From NCBI GenBank assembly GCA_037013495.1, contig CM072811.1, positions 20,830,159 to 20,894,158 of the forward strand: a DNA stretch of 64,000 nucleotides. Reading direction: 5' to 3'. Made by a program: the position numbers and the translations under genes. A model generated the notes under the pieces. That model was not told the origin of the DNA, made no database searches, and saw only the letters and a list, made by a program, of their open reading frames with translations. Positions within the stretch are counted from its first letter, which is position 1. The number at the start of each line of letters is the position of its first letter. Origin of the DNA: Hippophae tibetana. Its lineage: Eukaryota; Streptophyta; Magnoliopsida; Rosales; Elaeagnaceae. Shown here in pieces: positions 1 to 11,700 of this stretch.

Positions 1-430
1 TAAAAGTTGGAACTGGGAGGTTTTAGTACACTTGTTTGATATGAATGCATGACTTGCTATTAGTAGAATTAGAGGACCGAATTCAACTTTATGTGATAAG
101 TTGATATGGAGATTTAATAAGCCAGGTTATTTTTCAGTGAAATCAGTTTATAAATTAAGCATGATGATAGACTGTGATATAGGAAAGGAGCTTATTTGGA
201 GGTTGATATGGAAATGCAAAGCTCATTAGGGACAAAAAAATTTAATAGATAATTGATAATTTGCTACCATTAAGAGATAAGGTAAAAAGATTCTTACCTA
301 ATATTAATACATTGTGTCCGTTGTGTAATCAAGAAGATGAAACGATTCAACACTTGATTAAAAAATGCCCTACTTTTCGTAGACTATGGAGATCATGTAA
401 CAGAAGCATTAATTTATCATCTTAGATCCT
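1..430 (+). pseudogene. LINE ORF2 C-terminal remnant (zf-RVT region)
   Basis: Translated piecewise on the plus strand, this stretch resembles the end of a plant L1-type ORF2. A segment near 95-200 fits the usual D-LIW...G-FSVKS-Y pattern, and one near 255-395 reads as LPLRDKVKRFLPNIN followed by CPLCNQEDE and H-x4-C (zf-RVT zinc-binding domain, normally downstream of reverse transcriptase). Several in-frame stops and shifts (for example TAG just before the zinc region) make it a dead fragment. Its 5' part lies outside the window. Family assignment rests on the zinc-binding motif; no 3' poly(A) tail or target-site duplication was found. Confidence 0.7.
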
Positions 431-2239
431 CAGATTCATTATTAAGGGGAACAAAAATATATAAACCTTGTAAGTCATGTTGTGTTATTGTTGTATTCTT
501 GTATATAAAACAAGGACTTTGTATTATAATTCTCTATGTAATGTTCATCATTATACACACTCATATAGTTGTTACACATCATATGTTTGCATTATAAATA
601 CACCATGAGGGATTGGAAATTTATAGTTGACATGTTTAGGTTATGTATGTATATTGGATTGTTTTTGTTATTTGTGGGTATTTGTGGAAAACTATTTTGC
701 AAATTTTTTAAACAAAAAGGTTAGATACAATCAAGAAGTTCAATAAAGCACTTATTAGGCTGATTTATTGGTGCACCAAGAACAATACAAGAAGGGTCGA
801 AATGATGCGAACCCAAAAGGTAAGAATCTTGAACCCACAAACAAGATGGGGATTAAATCCTAAAAAAAACTGAAATTTTAGACTTTGGATAGGATCTTGA
901 CCTATTGGTTATAAAATAGCCAATAACCTTGGTATAAGAATAGTTGATTTTAACCCAATGGTTATTATTGAGTTGTGAGCCTCACCACAAAGGGTATCAA
1001 TCTTTGATAAGTCTATATTATGTTAGGAGCACACAAAAGCTTAAAGCTTTCAACTTTATAAATTTTTATTCATCAAGGTTGTGTTTAATTCAACAACCGT
1101 AGTTACAGATAACTTAAAAATAAATCATTAACTCTAACTAATAAAAGAATAACAAAAATCCTAGAAAGAAAAATATTTATTAAAAAATAATGCAAATTTG
1201 TCTAGATTTCGTGGTGCATATGAAGAGCCCTTTTTGGCCTAATACATTTTGTTGGAAATTAGCATATCTTTCCAATGCATTTTGAATTGTAGCAATTAAA
1301 ATATCAAATGAGAAAGATACAACTATTCATAATAACTTTTAAATTGATGATTCTTTCAAATTGCTTGCAAGTTACTCCAAGTGTCCACTAAAAGAATCAC
1401 GTCTAATGTAACCCAAAAGTCCTTCATTTTCCATGGTGAGGGCTTCAAATAATGTCTTTGGCCCAAATTCAAAGATTCTTTTATTTGCTTAAATTTTAAT
1501 AAGTTAAATTGGGACCCCGTGTCCTTTTATTGGTGTGCCAATGAATCATCCCAACAAGTGTTTCATTAAGCTTCTTGGATCGTACGAGGGATAGTTTTTT
1601 GGAGATCGTAAAGGTGGTTGGTGAGATAGTCAACAAGTAGGCCGTGAGAAATTATTACCATTATTCTCATCGTAATGGCTATTACCCTCATTGAGGTTCT
1701 TGGTGCTTAGTAAGGGCTTGGACAGTTTAAGGGTTTTCTATAAATATGCTTATTTGGAATTTTGAAATTAATTAGAAAACGTGAAAAAAAATCTTATAAC
1801 TTCCAAACTTTGGATTTCAATGAAAAATTATTTTTTGAATTTTGTATCATCAAAACTTTAAGTGTGGTTCAATATCAATGACACATTGAATATTTTACAA
1901 AATATATTTTTGGGTGGGATAATTAAAAATTGATTAACACCAACACGTAGTTGCAATTAGGTGCATATGTATGAGCTTGCCTTTACCTTAGGTTGTATTA
2001 GAAATTGAATAGTTAAGGATTGTGTTGCATCACGTGATAATCGGGCTCTAAAGAATAGCCAAATTCACAAATTGAATCATAGTTGCAATGAAAACAGTAG
2101 AGAAGCCATCTTAGGCATAGTTGAGCATGGTGCTCCAACTAATAGAAGTATTAGCTATTATTGTCTTTATGTTGTGAAATTTTGATTTACTGTATATAGT
2201 GAATTACTTACTTATGAGTGGTTACCTTAAGCAACCCAT
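431..2239. other. AT-rich intergenic stretch, no gene seen
   Basis: No credible coding region on either strand. Around 470-600 there is a TATA-like run (tgtatataaaac) followed by a short region that resembles the R/U5 part of a small copia-type LTR, but I cannot define its ends. The rest (about 730-2200) looks like decayed repeat DNA of unknown class. Confidence 0.4.
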
Positions 2240-5200
2240 AGATGTTTAATGAATTCTTAAAAACATATTTTATACATGTTAATTGATTAAATAGATTTGT
2301 ATTTGTTAAATTTTACTATCATTTTATACAAATCCATCTTTTCAGAATTATTGGTATATTTAGTTATTTTTCAATTATTTTAGATTTAAAAAGATAATAT
2401 TATTGAATATTTGAAGAATTATACTTGAAAAACTCCATTGAAATACTCTAAACCATATATAAAATCAAGAAAATATAGGTACAAAGTGAATAAAAAATAG
2501 AGCATGCGGCGACTTGAAAACTTAGTGTGCCGTGATGCGAGGCAAAATGGCCCGAGTATAACTATTGTAGATTCTTCGTGGGCTGCAGCATGAAAAAGTT
2601 ATATACCACAGCACGAGATACTTGGACCGAGTAAAAAGTGTGTGACAATTATGTTTGCACCTCAGCGTGGAGAAATGTGTGTTGCGACCCCACTTATCTA
2701 ATCTCATTTTTTTGAACCTATAAATAAGGTCCCTATTCCATTAAATCAATCATCCATTTCATAGTTTTTAACCCATATCTTCTTAGTCTCTTAAGCTTTT
2801 AACTTCTTTTTTTAGTTTAAAGTTCTTCTCTCATTTGAATGTTGAGAAAATTTAGTTTATGTAATAGTTGTAGTCTCAATTCAATAAATAAGTTTGGCAT
2901 TCCTTTTGGAGGTTTTTCATAAATAATTGAAGAAGATTGTGTTAAGTTATATTTATATGCTCTTTTAAGATATTTTTATGTGTTATTTTTATATGATATG
3001 TTTAATTTTCTAATCAATTATTAAATTAAGCATGTCTAGTTGAAATTATAATAGGATGTTAGTTACGTTGTTATACTTGTAAAATATTTACAAAATTAAG
3101 TATTATTTTCTATTTAAGAATTCCACAAAGTTTATTTCATAAAATATTGAGATGCCAAAATTTTCATAATAACTTAAAATATGAAAGTTAGATTTAAGAT
3201 TTAAATATGTGAACTTAATTTAGAGTACTACTATTTTATTTGTGAATTGATTCATATATATATTTGAAGTATAAACTTTATTTTATAGATTTTTATAAGA
3301 ACTATTATTGAAGGATATATTGACGACATATCTTTCGTATTAGTTCTAAAATCTAAAATTCAGTTATCATATAGTTAAATTTGTGAACTTAATTTTGACA
3401 CATTAAATGAAGTTTAAATTATGAGGCCCCACTTAAGGAAGATAATTAAATGATTTATTAATCTTTTAGAAAAAATAAAAATTTAATAACAAAAACCAAT
3501 TGATGAGGCCCACCTAAGGATTTCAATTATTCTATTATTAATAGCGAGAATAATTAGTGCCCTAGGATATATTTATACTAAAAAGAGAGACTAAATAATT
3601 TTAATTTAAATATTTAATAACTTATTTAATATTGAGGAAGCATATGTATTAACTAAGTTAATTCATTTTATAAATTCTACACAATATGATAAATATCTAA
3701 ATACCTGAATGTATATTGAATCTATCTTTATTTTAATGTTATTAGATTAGATTTTTAAACTCAAACTTTGTGATAGAATATTTAAGTTTTATTTTTGTTT
3801 CTAAGAATGTGTTGAATAATTTAAAAACTATATCATTTCTCTTTATAACGACCTTGTAAGTATACTTGTTATTTTTTTATAAGTCATTTATGTGCTTGCT
3901 AGCATTTTATAAATTTACAAAATTTGACAATCAAGTTTTTATACATAATTATAGCATCGTTCTCGAGGAGAAATAGTATTTTTAAACTTTTATTATCAAA
4001 ATTTAAAAATATTTTTGTTAATATTGTGATTTTTATTTAAAATTTTAAAATATTTGCGTTATTAATTAATTTTAGATATTCTAAATTCTACATTTTCTTT
4101 TATTTAAAAATTTAAAATTTTTGAATATAAAAAAATCTAAAATTTATATCTACTTTAATAGTTGACTAAAAAAATTTATAATTTTTTTAATTTTTTTATA
4201 AATTATTAATTAATTTTTTAAGTACTTTTGTATATTGATTTAAATTCATTTCTTGTTTGTTTTTATTTACTTATTATATTTTATTTTTGTTATTTGTTAT
4301 TTTATTTTATTATTTTTATTTAGTGTTTCTATTTAATTTAAAAAAAATCTTAGCCGTGGTATTTTTATTGCTAACCGTACCATGGGTTCTCGTAATACTA
4401 TTAGGTTAAAGAAAAACATATTTTCACATGGATCCCTATTTGCATACAGTGTGATCTATTTTTTTACAATCATGAAGTTTTAAACTAAAACCTTAGAAAA
4501 TACATTTTGAATCATACCTTTACAAATTTTTATGTTTTTTCTTCTTCTACAAACCATATTCTGTCCATATTCCAAATACAAATAATTTTAAAGGTATCTG
4601 CAAAAAATTTAAAAATGTTAATGTAAATATCACCATTGATGATTAATAAATAATAAATTAACTATTATGTTAGATGTAGTTGTAAGTGCAAATTTAAAAT
4701 TCAATTATGTTTCTACTTTTAAGCGAATAATTTTTTTAATATCCATAGGGCATGATAAATTATTTTAATAATATAAGTAGAAAAACTAGTCATACTTATA
4801 GGTTTTGTAATTTCAATAAACTCAACAACGAGTGAGGCATTGAGTATATTAAATCATGAAAATAGAGATCTATCCAAGAAGTATCTTGTCGAGATGTTAA
4901 ATTTGACCCTAAATGGAAGGCAACATATCATTTTAGGTTTCATTATTCTCTTAATTTTTATTAATTGTTTTATTTTATTTCCTTTTATGTTAACAGTAGT
5001 TGGAATTATTAATGTTAAAACTATTTATTGAAATGTATGAAAAATACACAATTTTTATTTGTGTATAATTTAAATGTTTAGATTAATGGATGCACTTGTG
5101 TACCAACGCTTAAACAATATCAACAATTTGTTAACTTTTTTATTCTCTTTCTCTTTAATTTACAACTGTTATCTTGAGAACAATATAAGTTCAAGGTTAG

Positions 5201-5890
5201 GGGTAGGAAAAATTACATCATAAAATTCATGCTTAAATAACTATATGTTCACATTTACATTACATGATTTTTCTTTTTCTTTTTGTTTGATTTTAATTTA
5301 TTTATTTTTATTGTTCAGAAATTTTAGGATAATTTTACAATTTTTCTTACAAAATTATCATATCTTTTAATTAAATTTAAGAAAATGATTAAGTCTTTAC
5401 ATTGTTATATTAAAGTTAAAAACATTTTATGGAGTAATGTGATAATTAGTTTGTTTTTGTCAAAATTAGTATTTCATAAAAAAAATATTAATATTACGAT
5501 GAACCAAAAATTAGTATTTAAGAATCAAATAGTATAGACTAACATGTGAGAATATGCTTTGAGCCTTTATCTTCACATTTTAAGTGATTATATTTTTTTC
5601 TACTATTTTAAACATTTTTCTTATAAATTTTAATTTACTAAATTATCTCTATTGGTCTTTGAATTGAATGTTATGATTTTTATATGTAAATAAAGTATCA
5701 TATATTTATTGTTTATTACTTAAATTGAATGAGTTAATAGAAATTGAAAGTATATACCACTCTCTTCAATCATGCATGACTTAAAAAAAAGACATATATG
5801 GGGTACCAAAACCAATAAAGAAAAGAGAAAAAGCTACAAATTAGTCACTCATATTATCATAAAAAATATGTACAATCTGTACATGGGTTC
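2240..5890 (+). mobile_element. Ancient degraded Athila-like LTR retrotransposon, coding region lost
   Basis: Stretches align by eye, at low identity, with the intact family at 37987-49482. About 2240-3960 matches LTR landmarks in the right order: an early U3 block, a CCTATAAATA TATA box at 2717-2726, an AATAAATAAG/GGAGGTTTTT block near 2885-2915, and a TTGTTATACTTG block near 3070. About 3960-4030 matches the sequence just after the PBS. About 5095-5890 matches the 3' noncoding part, including the decayed internal purine tract (AGGTTAGGGGTAGG near 5195) and the ATGTACAATCTGTACATG motif near 5868. Gag-pol is absent. The copy stops exactly where the Tat-like LTR begins at 5891, so that element probably inserted into it. 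It is much older than the other copies here. Confidence 0.65.
2717..2726 (+). promoter_or_regulatory. TATA box of the degraded LTR
   Basis: CCTATAAATA lies at the same relative place as the TATA boxes of the related LTRs at 8057 and 38614, upstream of the pyrimidine-rich start-site region. Confidence 0.5.
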
Positions 5891-6268
5891 TGTTTGGACA
5901 CATGGATTGACCTAGAGCTCAACCCATCTAACAGTCAGAGTCTAGCAGACAGCCCGAGCCATAAGACGAACCATACCAAAGGACCTGTTTGTGCCTACAC
6001 ACACAATACACTAGTAGGAGAGACCACTAGCCTGGGAGCTTTGGTATATATAGGGTTGACCACTAGCTTGAGCTACGAGTGGTTGACCTCAGACCGTAAA
6101 TATGTTTACTTTTTACCTTTATGCCCCCTAACACCCTTAGATGTGTATACTCTATGTAATCAACACATGTACATATAATACTCTATAAATAGATGGATTT
6201 TCTAAGGGATCAACAGATTCCATCAATTGCTCTAACTTCTCTCTCTGTAAATCGAACAAATCCCAACA
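5891..6268 (+). repeat. 5' LTR of the Tat-like element
   Basis: The LTR starts TGTTTGGACA and ends ATCCCAACA, 378 bp, immediately before the PBS-like sequence. It contains a TATA box. There is no second LTR in the window, so the left boundary is inferred from the TG start and from the point where the older Athila-like sequence stops. Confidence 0.6.
6184..6191 (+). promoter_or_regulatory. TATA box in the Tat-like LTR
   Basis: TATAAATA about 85 bp before the LTR end, followed by a pyrimidine-rich region, the usual arrangement for an LTR core promoter. Confidence 0.55.
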
Positions 6269-6270
6269 TT

Positions 6271-6290
6271 TTAGTGCCCACCATGGAGCT
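6271..6290 (+). other. Primer-binding site of the Tat-like element
   Basis: TAGTGCCCACCATGGAGC begins two bases after the LTR end. It is a mutated form of the GGCGCCCACCGTGGGGC sequence seen after the 5' LTR in many plant Tat-like Ty3 elements. Confidence 0.6.
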
Positions 6291-6529
6291 TAGATTCTGA
6301 GGTCAAGCTTTAACTTCCGACCCTATATTTTCTAGGATTCACCATTAATTCTAAGAGAGATTTAAGAGACCAAACACCTATTCCACTTACTAGTTACCCC
6401 CAGATTCACAATCACATGTTCCTTATTATCATGATAGGGACACGTGTTGAAAATTGACTAAAACTAATAAACGAGGAAGCAGCAGCAATACTGGACAACA
6501 CCTCATTGATCCATGATAAGGTTATAACA

Positions 6530-7548
6530 GATCTAACCCTTATCAAGAGTTAGTTCATCAACTTCTCGAGTTAAGAAGAGAACTTGAGGAGACTAGGCTA
6601 GAAAATAGGTCACTACGATCCCGATCAGGTAGGGGAACCCTTCGTTATCGAGCCACCAACCTAATTGTTAGAAACAGACCAGAGCGTATCATGCCCGAGC
6701 CTAACCAGAATGAACAGGAAACTGAGAGGGATCCCCTTTCCAGCTCGACGAGACCTAGCAACGAGTAGTGGATACATGAGAGAAAAAACTAGGAGGTGCA
6801 ATTTCAAGAATTGGAATAATTAAAAAAAACAAGAGTAAGCCTTGAAAGTGGCCAATAAAAGGCATGAAAAGGGCAAGGCCTCTTATGATGTGTATAGGGA
6901 CTGTGAGCAACTATGTGTCTCCCCATTCTCTGATGAGATAGAGAATGACGAACCACCAGCCAAGTTCAATGCTCCCAAGTGTCTCAATTATCTAGGAACT
7001 AAAGATCTTGTAACAGGCATGAAAAGGGCTTGGCCTCTATGATCCTCACACAGGGAAAAAGAGATGTTATAATATGTAAATTTTTCATCGCTACCCTCTG
7101 TAATGGCACTTAAAGTAATTCAAAAACCTAAAACCATGCATTATAACCTCCTTCCTATTGTTTTCCAGGTTGTTCATCACCAACCACGTCTATAACAAGC
7201 CACTAAAAAGGAATCACACCACCTCTTCTTAATCATTCAATAAAGGGGTAAGTCTACTGAAGAGTATATAAAATGATTCAGGGAAGAAAAGTTAGACATC
7301 GCAGACTAACCTAGCTCTATCGCTATAGAAGCCTTTAGGTAGGGTCTTTTAAAGAACTCTTACTTGTTCATAGATCTAACCAAGACAATCCCTCGAACTT
7401 TGGAGGAAGCATATGGGGAGGCGAGAAAATTTTTCAATCTCGAAAGAGAATTAGGCCTGATTAAGAGTAGTCAGGCCGATGTGGAAGTTGTGCCAAAAGA
7501 GGAAAAAAGAAGGATCAGTTTAGACAGGCCAAATCAAAGAAGCAAGGT
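6530..7548 (+). pseudogene. gag (N-terminal and capsid part) of the Tat-like element
   Basis: Pieces of a Ty3-type Gag: a helical N-terminal segment around 6545-6640 (ELVHQLLELRRELEETR), a PFSDEI...PPAKFNAPKC...YLGTKD segment at 6930-7010 that starts the capsid domain, and a retrotransposon-gag segment at 7340-7545 ending FNLERELGLIKSSQ. Stops and frameshifts separate the pieces. The frame is interrupted at 7548 by element A and resumes at 13526. Function when intact: nucleocapsid/capsid precursor of cytoplasmic virus-like particles. Confidence 0.75.
7544..7548 (+). repeat. Left target-site duplication of element A (AAGGT)
   Basis: AAGGT precedes the TGATGAGT end and is repeated at 13521-13525 after the GCACTCATCA end. 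A 5-bp duplication is normal for Ty3-type integrases. Confidence 0.85.
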
Positions 7549-8321
7549 TGATGAGTACTCAAAAAGCACTAAAATTACCTTGATTTTATGCACATTAATT
7601 GATTAAAAATATATATATTTATATGATTTTATCATATATTTATATATATTTGTCTTTTCGGAATCACAGGTATTTTTATTGTTTTTCAGGTATTTTCGCT
7701 TTAAAATGTAACTTAAAGACTCAAATAGGAATACTGGAGGCAATACATCACAAATATATTCATAAAATAAATGAGGAAAAGTCAACAAATTGGAAAAATT
7801 GGACAAAATGGGTCAAAAAGGTCAAAAATGTCAAAAATGAGGAAATCGTGCCTCCCCGCCGCCCGCGCCCAGTCCCGCCGCGCCTTGCTACTGTCCCACG
7901 CACGCCCTTGCTCCTGTCCTGCGTGCGCCTCTGTTCATCTGTTCCCTAATCCGAAGACGCCACCTACCTGCTGACGTCAGCTAATGTCATCTTCACCTAC
8001 TACGCATTTCCTCCATTTTTTATCATTTTTTCACCCACTTTTTATTCCTTTCCTCACCTATAAATACCTTCATTCTCTTCACTTCATAACACACCTCAAA
8101 ACACATCTTCTCTTCTCTTTATTTCTCTCATTTCTTAGTTTTTAAGCTTTTCTTAGTTTTTTTTAGTTTTTAGCTTTTCTTAGTTAGTTTCTCTTCGTTC
8201 TAGAGTTCTTCTCTTTTTGAGAAGAACTAGTTATGTTTTTGTAATTTATTTGTTTTTCGATTCAATAAATGGAAGTGCAAATTCTGTTTGGAGGTTTTCC
8301 AGCAACAGGAATAACATCGAA
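7549..8321 (+). repeat. Inverted partial LTR at the left end of element A
   Basis: TGATGAGTACTC... runs in plus orientation through U3, the TATA box at 8057-8066 and the AATAAATGG/GGAGGTTTTCC block, and ends at ACATCGAA. The other LTR of the element (11701-13520) is in minus orientation, so this copy is inverted and lacks the rest of the LTR. The GC-rich U3 block near 7850-7930 matches the GC-rich block of the right LTR. Confidence 0.85.
8057..8066 (+). promoter_or_regulatory. TATA box in the inverted LTR copy
   Basis: CCTATAAATA. Because this copy is inverted, transcription from it would run into the element antisense to the 5' LTR promoter, so the element could give convergent transcripts. 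Confidence 0.5.
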
Positions 8322-8377
8322 TAAAAAATAACTATAAAGAAAATAAAATCCTTATAGTACTTCGATGTTATTCTCGT
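8304..8377 (+). repeat. Foldback junction hairpin of element A
   Basis: AACAGGAATAACATCGAA at 8304-8321 and TTCGATGTTATTCTCGTT at 8360-8377 are near-perfect inverted copies of the same LTR stretch, separated by a 38-base loop that comes from the LTR just downstream. This is the turning point where the LTR sequence reverses direction. Confidence 0.8.
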
Positions 8378-8378
8378 T

Positions 8379-8402
8379 AAGCACTCATCACAACCCCTAA
8401 CC
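8379..8402 (-). other. Polypurine tract and first 12 bp of the 3' LTR (element A)
   Basis: On the minus strand GGTTAGGGGTTG (8402-8391) is followed by TGATGAGTGCTT (8390-8379), the normal polypurine tract/U3 border of this family. The LTR sequence breaks off after these 12 bases. Confidence 0.8.
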
Positions 8403-10290
8403 AGCTTCTTGCTAGTCCCTTAGCAAGAGAAGCGATAAAAACTAAAAATTAAACTATCCTAAATCACTTTCGTGGATTGACACGATTGCATTTAGCCTAT
8501 GCAATAAGCCTTTAAACCCTAGGTTACCCTAGTGGACGAGTTTGAGTCTCGTGAGGGTTTTCAGTAATGATACTCACAAACATTGAACTAAATGTAAAAA
8601 TTAAAAGAAATAATAAAAACATTCAACTTAAAAACTAAAATTACAGCAAAATCAAAAATTAACTTTTAAGAATAAAAGAAAACAACATATCACAAAAATG
8701 TCTCATACTTTTTAATATTCTTTAATATCATAATTAAAATCTCAAGCATAAGTTATTTTAATCTCTTTAAACAATCATGATTTATTATAATAATTAGTCG
8801 AAAATCATTTTCATATTTCATATAAAAAATGTATCAATTTAATTTCACCCAATTTCAGTGTCAAGAATCTGAATTCGCTTAGACTCTATTCCTTACTTAG
8901 TCAATACTCTCAAAACACTAAATCCTATGGGTTCAAACACTCATACTAATTTATATGCAAAAGAGTTAATGTAGAGAAATAAACTAATATGTTCGCATAT
9001 GTATAAAGAATAAAGGCTCAAAGTGTTTTTTTAACATTGATCTTCATGAAAGGAATCAAATGTATAAATTATAAAGATATCATATATAAAAATTATTTTC
9101 ATGCATAAATCAAACTCATTAAGAAAGAATTTCAAGATATATGCCTTTTACAAATGAAGAAAGTGCAATGACTTTTTAGGGAATTACTTCCTATATCTTT
9201 CTTTTGTAATTAGCTTTTACTCACAACTTTGTAGGCAATGTGGGTCATAGTATGTAGATTATACTATATATTCTTTATCTCTCTATTTTTTCTGAAGATA
9301 TTTCTCAATATATATATTTTAGAGAGTCAACACATGTACAGATTGTACATTGTTTTTAGGATTTTGGTGAGTGGTTAATTTTGTGGCTTTTTTGTTTGAT
9401 CTTGGTTTAGGTATAAGCATATACTATCAATTTCTACTCAAATCATTTAATCTAAGCAAAAATAATAATAATAAATATATGATACTCTATTAAGATGAGA
9501 AAAAATTCATACATTCAATGCTAATGCCAATAGAGATCATCTAAAAAAATTGAAGAAATAAGAAATGTGTTTGGAGTAGAAAAAATATATATATTCACTC
9601 TGAATAAAGGAATTTAGGCTCAAATTATATCTCACAAAGGTAGTCTCCACTAAAAAAGATTCATAAACATCGATTTTGTGTTTAATATAATTTCTACATC
9701 TTATCAAGAAATACTAGTTATGACAAAAAACTAACAAATTATCAAAAACAATTACAAAATATTTCATGATATGTTTTCAAAAATTAATCTAACAGTACAA
9801 AAGACTTAACTATTTACTTAAATTTGATTTAAAGAAATGATAAATTTTTGTGAGAAATTTTTTTTTTGTTTATTTTTTATTTATTTATTTATTTTAAATT
9901 CCAAAATTTACTAAATCACACAAAACAAAAAATAAAACGAAACACAAAAAAAATGAAAATATGAACATAAAAAAGAAAAAATTATTATTAAATTTTTTTA
10001 TTTTTAAAATTGTTAAAAATATTTTTTTAAGCATGGTAACTTTTCACCACTCGCAACCTAGAACTTACATTGTCCTCAATGTAACAACTTTAAATTAAAG
10101 ATAAAGAGAAAAGAGAAGAAAGATTACCTATTTCCTGAGAATGTGTAAGTAGTAATGAAGAAATACAGGTGCATCCATCATATTCATTAATAAAATTCAC
10201 ACAGACAGATCGTTGTAAACTTTTACCTAAAATGATGGGTTGACTCTTATCCAGCGCTTAGTTTAACGTCTTAGCAAGACGTAACTTGGG
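8403..10290 (-). other. 3' noncoding region of element A
   Basis: Aligns on the minus strand with 47595-49470 of element B. It includes the hairpin beside the polypurine tract (8408-8427), the direct-oligomer CCTCACGAGACTC...CTCGTC block near 8530-8570, the AATGTACAATCTGTACATG motif near 9335, the decayed internal purine tract and ACATTGAGGACAATGT near 10060, and the ACGTCTT/AAGACGT hairpin at 10266-10282. No coding region. Confidence 0.75.
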
Positions 10291-10620
10291 AATTGCATTT
10301 TCAGTCAACTCAATGTCCCCACATCATTAAGTCAATCAAACCTACAAGTAAGACAAGATTGTCTACCACATCCATCATTTTCAAATTTTCCTGTACTTAA
10401 AACTAAGGGCATGCTTGAGGGTTTTAGATAACCCACATCTAGGTACAAATCAAATAATTAAGGCATCAAAACACAATTGTACCTAGATCAAACAAAGCAA
10501 CTAACTCCTTAGATTGTAATGAAAATTTTAAAATTTTGGAGATAGTTTCAGAATTTTTTATTTTTATTTTTTGTTTTTGTTTTTGTTTTTGTTTTTTTGT
10601 TTTTTTTTAAGTATAATATC
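10291..10620 (-). other. Unique insert of element A in place of gag-pol
   Basis: This stretch sits where gag-pol would be, but I found no match in element B. It has no long reading frame. It contains a perfect 12-bp inverted repeat, ATCTAGGTACAA at 10437-10448 and TTGTACCTAGAT at 10477-10488, with a 28-base loop. Its origin is unknown. Confidence 0.45.
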
Positions 10621-10659
10621 TAAGTTAAAATAACATAATCAATATTAACCAAGAGTGCT

Positions 10660-10770
10660 CCCAGGAAAGAATGGTGGGACAAAGACTCCTTAAAAACCAT
10701 CCTCCTAGACAGAGCAACGTTCCCAGTAATGACTAGTGGTACAAAGGCTTCCAAGAACTAGTCTCCTAGA
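10660..10770 (-). ncRNA. Leader double hairpin of element A (cis-acting RNA candidate)
   Basis: Stem 1 is GACTAGT/ACTAGTC (10731-10737, 10757-10763). Stem 2 is GAATGGT/ACCATCC (10669-10675, 10696-10702), which keeps pairing through one G-U wobble. The same two hairpins stand at 40439-40534 in element B. Retention in a coding-free element suggests an RNA signal such as packaging or translation control; this is inference. Confidence 0.5.
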
Positions 10771-10796
10771 CATAACTCCCTTAGATCTTTACTTTT

Positions 10797-11075
10797 CATG
10801 CTATTAAAATTAATTGAATTAAGTTAAGTTAAGTAAAAATTTAAGTTAATTAAGTTAATGATAATCTAAGTTAATTAAGTTAAGTTAAGTAAAAATCTAA
10901 GTTAATTAAGTTAAGTTAAGTAGAAATCTAAGTTAAGTAAGTTAAGTTAAGTAAAACTCTAAATTAATTAAGTTAAATTAATTAAAAATCTAAGTTAATT
11001 AAGTTAGTAAAAACCTAAGTTAATTAAGTTAGTAAAAAACTAAGTTAATTAAGTTAAATGAAAATTAAGTAAAAA
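10797..11075. repeat. AT-rich minisatellite (TTAATTAAGTTAAG units)
   Basis: About eight imperfect units of roughly 25-35 bp, each containing CTAAGTTAATTAAGTTA followed by an A-rich spacer, in the leader of element A. Element B has only a trace of it (near 40385). Confidence 0.75.
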
Positions 11076-11239
11076 CATAGTTAAAGAAAGAAAAAATAAT
11101 AAAATAATAAATAATAAAAATAAAATAAAATAAAATTTAAAAAGGTAAAATAAAATAAAATTAAAAAAGGTAAAAGAAAATTAAAATTAAAATTAAAATT
11201 TTTTATTTTTTATTTTTTATTTTTTTTCAAATTTCAAAT

Positions 11240-11590
11240 TACAAAATTATTTTACTATTAACGCTATAATTATTATTTATTTATTTTTTTAACTTAAAAT
11301 TTTTAAAATTAATTTTTTTTATGGACGGTAAGTTTATTTTACTATTCACGCTATAATTTTTATTTATTTTTTTTTTAACTTAAAATTTTTAAAATGTAAT
11401 TTTTATTATTATTTATGAACGGTAAGTTTATTTTACTATTGACACTATAATTTTTATTTATTTATTTTTTAAATAAATTTTTAAAATTTGAATTATTATT
11501 TTTGGACGGTAAGTTTATTTTACTATTCACGATATAATTTTATTTTTATTTTTTTTTAAATTAAAATTTTTTAAATTAAAATTTTTTTTA
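11240..11590. repeat. Four-copy ~90-bp tandem repeat in the element A leader
   Basis: Four units share TTTATTTTACTATT(C/G/A)AC and CTATAATTTTTATTT, with GGACGGTAAG or GAACGGTAAG between them. Element B has only one to two diverged units at about 40230-40370, so the array expanded in element A. Confidence 0.7.
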
Positions 11591-11675
11591 TTGTTAAAAA
11601 TAAATAAAAAATCAGAATTATTTACAACACAAAATGTTTTTAAATTTTTGATAAATAATTTAAAAACGCTTTTCT

Positions 11676-11698
11676 TTCACCCGTAATGGCGCCAAAAA
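11676..11698 (-). other. Degenerate primer-binding site of element A
   Basis: On the minus strand TTTTTGGCGCCATTACGGGTG follows the LTR end. The first eight PBS bases are kept, but the rest of TGGCGCCGTTGCCGGGGA is mutated, which should weaken priming by the tRNA. Confidence 0.65.
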
Positions 11699-11700
11699 CT

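Noticed and set aside
5894-6178. 94-codon open frame that could be a small gene
   Set aside because: It lies wholly inside the Tat-like LTR, upstream of its TATA box, has no recognisable domain and no related frame elsewhere in the window.
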